Positions 12,455 through 15,644 of a stretch of DNA of 15,644 nucleotides are shown piece after piece. The stretch spans positions 1-15,644 of the forward strand of contig JBBPZZ010000025.1 in assembly GCA_038198445.1 (NCBI GenBank), read 5' to 3'. Each line of letters begins with the position of its first letter. Position 1 is the stretch's first letter. The notes below the pieces were generated by a model. It saw nothing but the letters and a program-made list of their open reading frames with translations. It had not been told where the DNA came from and did not search any database. Both the position numbers and the translations under genes were made by a program. Origin of the DNA: JACDDK01 sp038198445 (lineage in GTDB: Bacteria; Actinomycetota; Rubrobacteria; Rubrobacterales; Rubrobacteraceae).

Positions 12455-13936
12455 TTACTCAAGCCTGCTTACACCTCGGTCTGCATTACCATGATGTTTC
12501 TCAATCGAATATCTGAGAAGAACAGCTCCTGGTCCCTGCAGCCTGGGAGAAGAGATGAGAACGGGTTTAATCTTCTCCTTCCATGTTGCCTTCGAATACT
12601 TCATCCTTAGCAAGGAGCCGTTGGTCTCCTCCAACCCTCCGTGTAGTAACTTCCCTTCCAGGAACTTCGGTGCAAGTGCGTTCATTCTCACTTGTATGTC
12701 CACACTCGCTTCAGTCGAAGTCCAGGCTACAATGCGAAGCTCACTATGGGTACGAAAAGCCACATAGTTGACCCCGTTGGATAGAGTTGTCCGCTGTGAG
12801 TTTTCTTGTGCGGGTACGTATGTCGCACCGTCGCTCCTGGCTTCATCGACCATCTGAAATACAAAGTACGGTACCCGTCGCGAAAGATCGGATAGACCTT
12901 TACCGTTGTCGTTTAGTGTGAAGTGATTCGGACCTAGCAGTTCCCACCCTCTACCGGTGAGCACATGGTAGCAGGCTAGGCTAACGTGGTTTTCGAGCAT
13001 CACTTTCAGTATCTGAAGGTCAAAGAGCGCGTGCCACAAAGTATTGAACTGAGGAGCATCTGCGGGCTTGCCGAGGTTCCACTCAGTGATCCAAACCTGT
13101 TGGTGAGGGAATTGCCGTCTGAGCTTTCTTATCGTTGAAGATAGATTGGATGGGCCGTCTTCGTAGATACTTCCGAAGCCGGCACTGTCTAGCGAGGGAT
13201 AGTAGTGCAGGATGACAGCATCGAAACCCGAAACATCCGCCCTGGCTAATTCCTCGTTCCATGACTGGAACGAGGTGGAACTATTTTCTCTGCCCGGCAT
13301 CTCCTCAGGTGCAACCATGAGGCCCACTGCACCGCGATAACCGCCCGCTCGCAGTGCAGTCAGTGCCTGGCGAGCTTTGTTGAGATACCCTGCAGGGCCT
13401 CCGATCTCGTTGATGAGGTCCGGAAGATAGTATTCGTTGCCCAGCTCTACCCAGCTAATGGGAGCATTCGTACTCCTCCAGTGTCGGGCAAGCTTCTGAA
13501 TACTATCTGGCGAATCCGTAATGTTGAGGACGTAAGATACTGACGCACCGGCCTTCTTGGCACGTGACATAAAGTTATCCATTGGAACGGTATTGTTTTC
13601 GTTCTGTCCTGCAGACCCGATATTCCCATGTCTACTGGTTTGGATTTTGCCTGTCACCCAATCGTACGAATTACCTCTTGTCCCTCCGGGGAATCGCAGT
13701 ACGGGGATCTTCGCTTCTTCTACAGCGTTCCACACGTCTTCATTGCCGAGTTTTTCGGGAGCGTTGAAGAAATTAGTGTTCACTCCTGTTACGGGGGATA
13801 CTCGAACACTATTCGACTTGGAGAGGTCTAAGTCGATCCTCTCATGATTGAGACACGCGCTACCTCCGAGCACTGTCAAGCAGAGAAACGCTACAAAGGC
13901 AGTAGTTGTAGCAAGGATCTTACGTTGCAAGATCAA
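12455..13936 (-). CDS. Secreted glycoside hydrolase, clan GH-A-like TIM barrel
   Basis: A 493-residue exported enzyme. The N-terminus has basic residues and a hydrophobic stretch (about 8-27) ending LGGSAC, a signal peptide with a poor lipobox, so lipoprotein anchoring is uncertain. The barrel starts with GVNTNFF and VLRFPGGTRGNSYDW. The acid/base is Glu168 in SWVELGNEYYL (strand 4 Asn-Glu pair) and the nucleophile is Glu285 in QVWITEWNL (strand 7), the clan GH-A arrangement. A beta-sandwich-like C-terminal part follows from about 375. The pattern recalls GH51, GH79 or GH39-type enzymes but I cannot fix the family or substrate. The start is TTG 13936 without a good Shine-Dalgarno; TTG at codon 3 is an alternative. 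It lies 65 bases after the polymerase-like gene and may process its polysaccharide. GC is clearly lower than in genes to the left. Confidence 0.82.
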   Translation of the reverse strand: MILQRKILATTTAFVAFLCLTVLGGSACLNHERIDLDLSKSNSVRVSPVTGVNTNFFNAPEKLGNEDVWNAVEEAKIPVLRFPGGTRGNSYDWVTGKIQTSRHGNIGSAGQNENNTVPMDNFMSRAKKAGASVSYVLNITDSPDSIQKLARHWRSTNAPISWVELGNEYYLPDLINEIGGPAGYLNKARQALTALRAGGYRGAVGLMVAPEEMPGRENSSTSFQSWNEELARADVSGFDAVILHYYPSLDSAGFGSIYEDGPSNLSSTIRKLRRQFPHQQVWITEWNLGKPADAPQFNTLWHALFDLQILKVMLENHVSLACYHVLTGRGWELLGPNHFTLNDNGKGLSDLSRRVPYFVFQMVDEARSDGATYVPAQENSQRTTLSNGVNYVAFRTHSELRIVAWTSTEASVDIQVRMNALAPKFLEGKLLHGGLEETNGSLLRMKYSKATWKEKIKPVLISSPRLQGPGAVLLRYSIEKHHGNADRGVSRLE

Positions 13937-14001
13937 AACGATTTAGCAGACACAGTTGTATAGATCGATTTGAAACATTGACTGTACAGCGAACGCTTCC
14001 A

Positions 14002-15318
14002 TCATCCGATTTTGGGTCCAACTCGGGCAGCCCTTTGACTCGGTACTTGATCCCCGACTTCAGGTGCTCTTGGTGGACTTTCATATAATCCCCTTAGTAA
14101 GCCACGCTTGTGCATCAACGCCAATCCGGAGGAGAATGCCGCAATAGGCAAACCGTTTCCGAATATGAACCTTGCCTGCTGTGGAGAGACGATAATGAAG
14201 GTCAAGCAAAGGATAAAGAGTGCCCATAGAAACACGCTGTTATAAGCGGCACCCTCATTAGTACAAGCCCATAATAGCTTGAGCAAGTTTACAAAGAGCC
14301 ACACACTGAAGCTCAGGTACAGCAGGAGTCCTACAAACCCGAATTGAAACGCAACACCGAGCAAACCCACGTCTGAAGGGTAAAAATGTATCCCGAACAG
14401 GTCTTGAAAAGATACCGACTGGACGCTGTCCTGTCCCAGCCCAAGAAACGGGTGCTGCAAGATCGATCTCCAAGCTATCCGAACTTCCTCGGCTCTGCTT
14501 ACATACGAAGGGTCTTCACCAAACGTACGGACAAAGACATCGATCAAGGGAGATACCGAAAGTGAAACGACCGCGACGTATAGTGGAAGTAGGATTGCCG
14601 ACAGTTTGGCTCGCTCGGGGCGTAACAAGAATGTAGCGTACAAACCTATTGCGATAACAACCGATGCTAACAACCCTCGGGGCACGGTGATTAGCAAAAG
14701 CGTAAGGGCTGAAACCGTCGCGGCCAGCCTAAAAGCACGCGAGGACAGACTCCTGGCTTGCGTGAGCCCTCGCCCAAAGTACAACGCCAAGAACATAGCG
14801 CTAGAATCAAGACGCCGGATTAAATAAGCTTGTTCTCCGTAGACCTCATTCAGCCGCAAGGTGAAGAAACTTCCAGAGAGCAGCAAAGAGTTAGGCGAGG
14901 TAACATCGGCTGCGACGCGGCCTATCATTGTCAAGGAGATCGCAAAGATAAAGATGCGTCTAAAATCCGCCAACCTCCATCCCCTCATGCATAACATGCA
15001 AGTTATCGGCAACAGCAGGACGTAAAGATAATATCTCTGGGCCAGAACGCTAGGGAGCAAAGAAGTACCCATCCTAGTAGCGAAGATATATGCGTACGAG
15101 AATACGAAAATCACCAGCCCGAGTGCAGGGAGTAAGACGTACAGGGCCCATCTCGAATTGATTCTCGTAGTAAGGGCAAGGTAAACGAATAAGATCAAGA
15201 CGCAGGCCTCGCCAGCCTCGTAACTGTGCAAAGCGACGTAATTGCTCAGGAACCCGAAGGCGCCCAGAAAACCGAAAATAAGGAGAACCTGGGCTACTAA
15301 TGGCTTTCTTAGCCGCAT
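14002..15318 (-). CDS. O-antigen ligase/polymerase-like (Wzy/WaaL) multi-pass membrane protein
   Basis: A 438-residue protein with about ten or eleven hydrophobic segments and little soluble sequence except a C-terminal basic tail from about 405. Between membrane segments lies SRAEEVRIAWRSILQHPFLG (274-293) followed by LGQDSVQ, the typical loop of the Wzy_C/O-antigen ligase family in which a His-Pro-x-x-Gly element follows a Trp-containing helix. Such proteins join or polymerise lipid-linked oligosaccharides on the outer side of the membrane. In a Gram-positive-type actinobacterium the product would be a capsule, exopolysaccharide or wall-attached glycan. The ATG at 15318 follows an in-frame TAG closely and has no clear Shine-Dalgarno. 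It has lower GC than the left part of the window and probably forms a transcript with the glycoside hydrolase. Confidence 0.85.
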   Translation of the reverse strand: MRLRKPLVAQVLLIFGFLGAFGFLSNYVALHSYEAGEACVLILFVYLALTTRINSRWALYVLLPALGLVIFVFSYAYIFATRMGTSLLPSVLAQRYYLYVLLLPITCMLCMRGWRLADFRRIFIFAISLTMIGRVAADVTSPNSLLLSGSFFTLRLNEVYGEQAYLIRRLDSSAMFLALYFGRGLTQARSLSSRAFRLAATVSALTLLLITVPRGLLASVVIAIGLYATFLLRPERAKLSAILLPLYVAVVSLSVSPLIDVFVRTFGEDPSYVSRAEEVRIAWRSILQHPFLGLGQDSVQSVSFQDLFGIHFYPSDVGLLGVAFQFGFVGLLLYLSFSVWLFVNLLKLLWACTNEGAAYNSVFLWALFILCLTFIIVSPQQARFIFGNGLPIAAFSSGLALMHKRGLLRGLYESPPRAPEVGDQVPSQRAARVGPKIG

Positions 15319-15644
15319 GATCTATGCCGAATCCATAGCAGAGCTATTCTGTTTACATAAGGTGAGCATTAAAAGGCCAGAAGGTCGCTGGAGCTTGGCA
15401 CCCAGGAACTGTTCAAAGCTAGCCATAACACTAACTCTAATACAACAGTAATGTCACTGTTCGTTGGAATTGACTCTTTAGGACGGTTCTTCCTAGATGA
15501 GTGTTGCGATATTCTCATGCCCACAACTCTTTGATCCGCTCCTGTGGACTACCCAGGAGGCGGTTTATATGAAAGCCATGGGTGTAGGCGCTTGTCTTCG
15601 CCACGATCCTGGTCGCAGGACCGACCGAACTCACCGATCCTTAA
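15319..15644. other. Right-edge region without an assignable gene
   Basis: 326 bases without an intact gene I can recognise. On the plus strand ATG 15569 follows GGAGG (15556-15560) at good spacing and stays open to the edge for 25 codons. On the minus strand a 39-codon frame from GTG 15634 to a TGA near 15510 ends RLLGSPQERIKELWA, which looks protein-like but has an in-frame TAA just upstream at 15641-15643. These two overlap, so at most one can be real, and either could be a gene remnant. The promoter of the polymerase-like gene should lie in 15319-15450. Confidence 0.35.

Noticed and set aside
13557..13847. Short plus-strand frames opposite the glycoside hydrolase
   Set aside because: No Shine-Dalgarno and no family features; the minus frame holds the conserved RFPGG and signal peptide.
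15444..15461. Small inverted repeat AACAGT/ACTGTT
   Set aside because: Six pairs, mostly A-T, no T run and no gene ending nearby; probably chance.
1..15644. CRISPR array, tRNA or rRNA genes
   Set aside because: No regularly spaced direct repeats, cloverleaf sequences or rRNA segments were seen on either strand.

Overview
The window is a high-GC bacterial chromosome segment. GTG and TTG starts are frequent, genes are tightly packed, and the gene content (CYTH-CHAD protein beside ppk1, PASTA-containing membrane sortase, CmtR-like ArsR repressor) suggests an actinobacterium, most likely Rubrobacter or a relative. That assignment is inference from gene content and composition; no rRNA or tRNA gene was found.

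Layout. (1) 1-4528, plus strand: a polyphosphate cluster made of the 3' end of a Ppx/GppA phosphatase, ppk1, a CYTH-CHAD protein and a SixA-type histidine phosphatase. (2) 4497-6295, minus strand: a 2H phosphoesterase that overlaps sixA tail to tail, then a membrane-anchored sortase with an extracytoplasmic PASTA domain and its own intrinsic terminator. (3) 6541-7137, plus strand: a glutathione S-transferase-like gene whose frame is complete only if an in-frame TGA at 6571, exactly at the catalytic Cys/Ser position, is read through. A hairpin with the geometry of a bacterial SECIS follows the TGA, so this is a candidate selenoprotein and the main discovery of the window. (4) 7141-7853, minus strand: an ArsR/SmtB repressor with the CmtR cysteine pattern and a small thioredoxin-fold protein. 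(5) 8034-11686, minus strand: a three-gene operon of ALDH7-like aldehyde dehydrogenase, a monomeric sarcosine/pipecolate oxidase-type flavoenzyme and an ornithine cyclodeaminase/mu-crystallin-family reductase. Their human counterparts (ALDH7A1, PIPOX, CRYM) form the pipecolate route of lysine breakdown, so I propose the same here. (6) About 11850-12408: a transposase remnant with frameshifts and stops. (7) 12455-15318, minus strand: clearly lower GC, holding an O-antigen ligase/polymerase-like membrane protein and a secreted clan GH-A-like glycoside hydrolase, which looks like the edge of a transferred surface-polysaccharide locus. The last 326 bases hold no gene I can assign.

How the parts may work together: the first cluster makes, binds and degrades polyphosphate. 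The middle section is redox and metal-stress related (Sec-GST candidate, thioredoxin-fold protein, thiol-rich metal sensor). The operon handles a cyclic or N-substituted amino acid. The right end builds or trims envelope polysaccharide.
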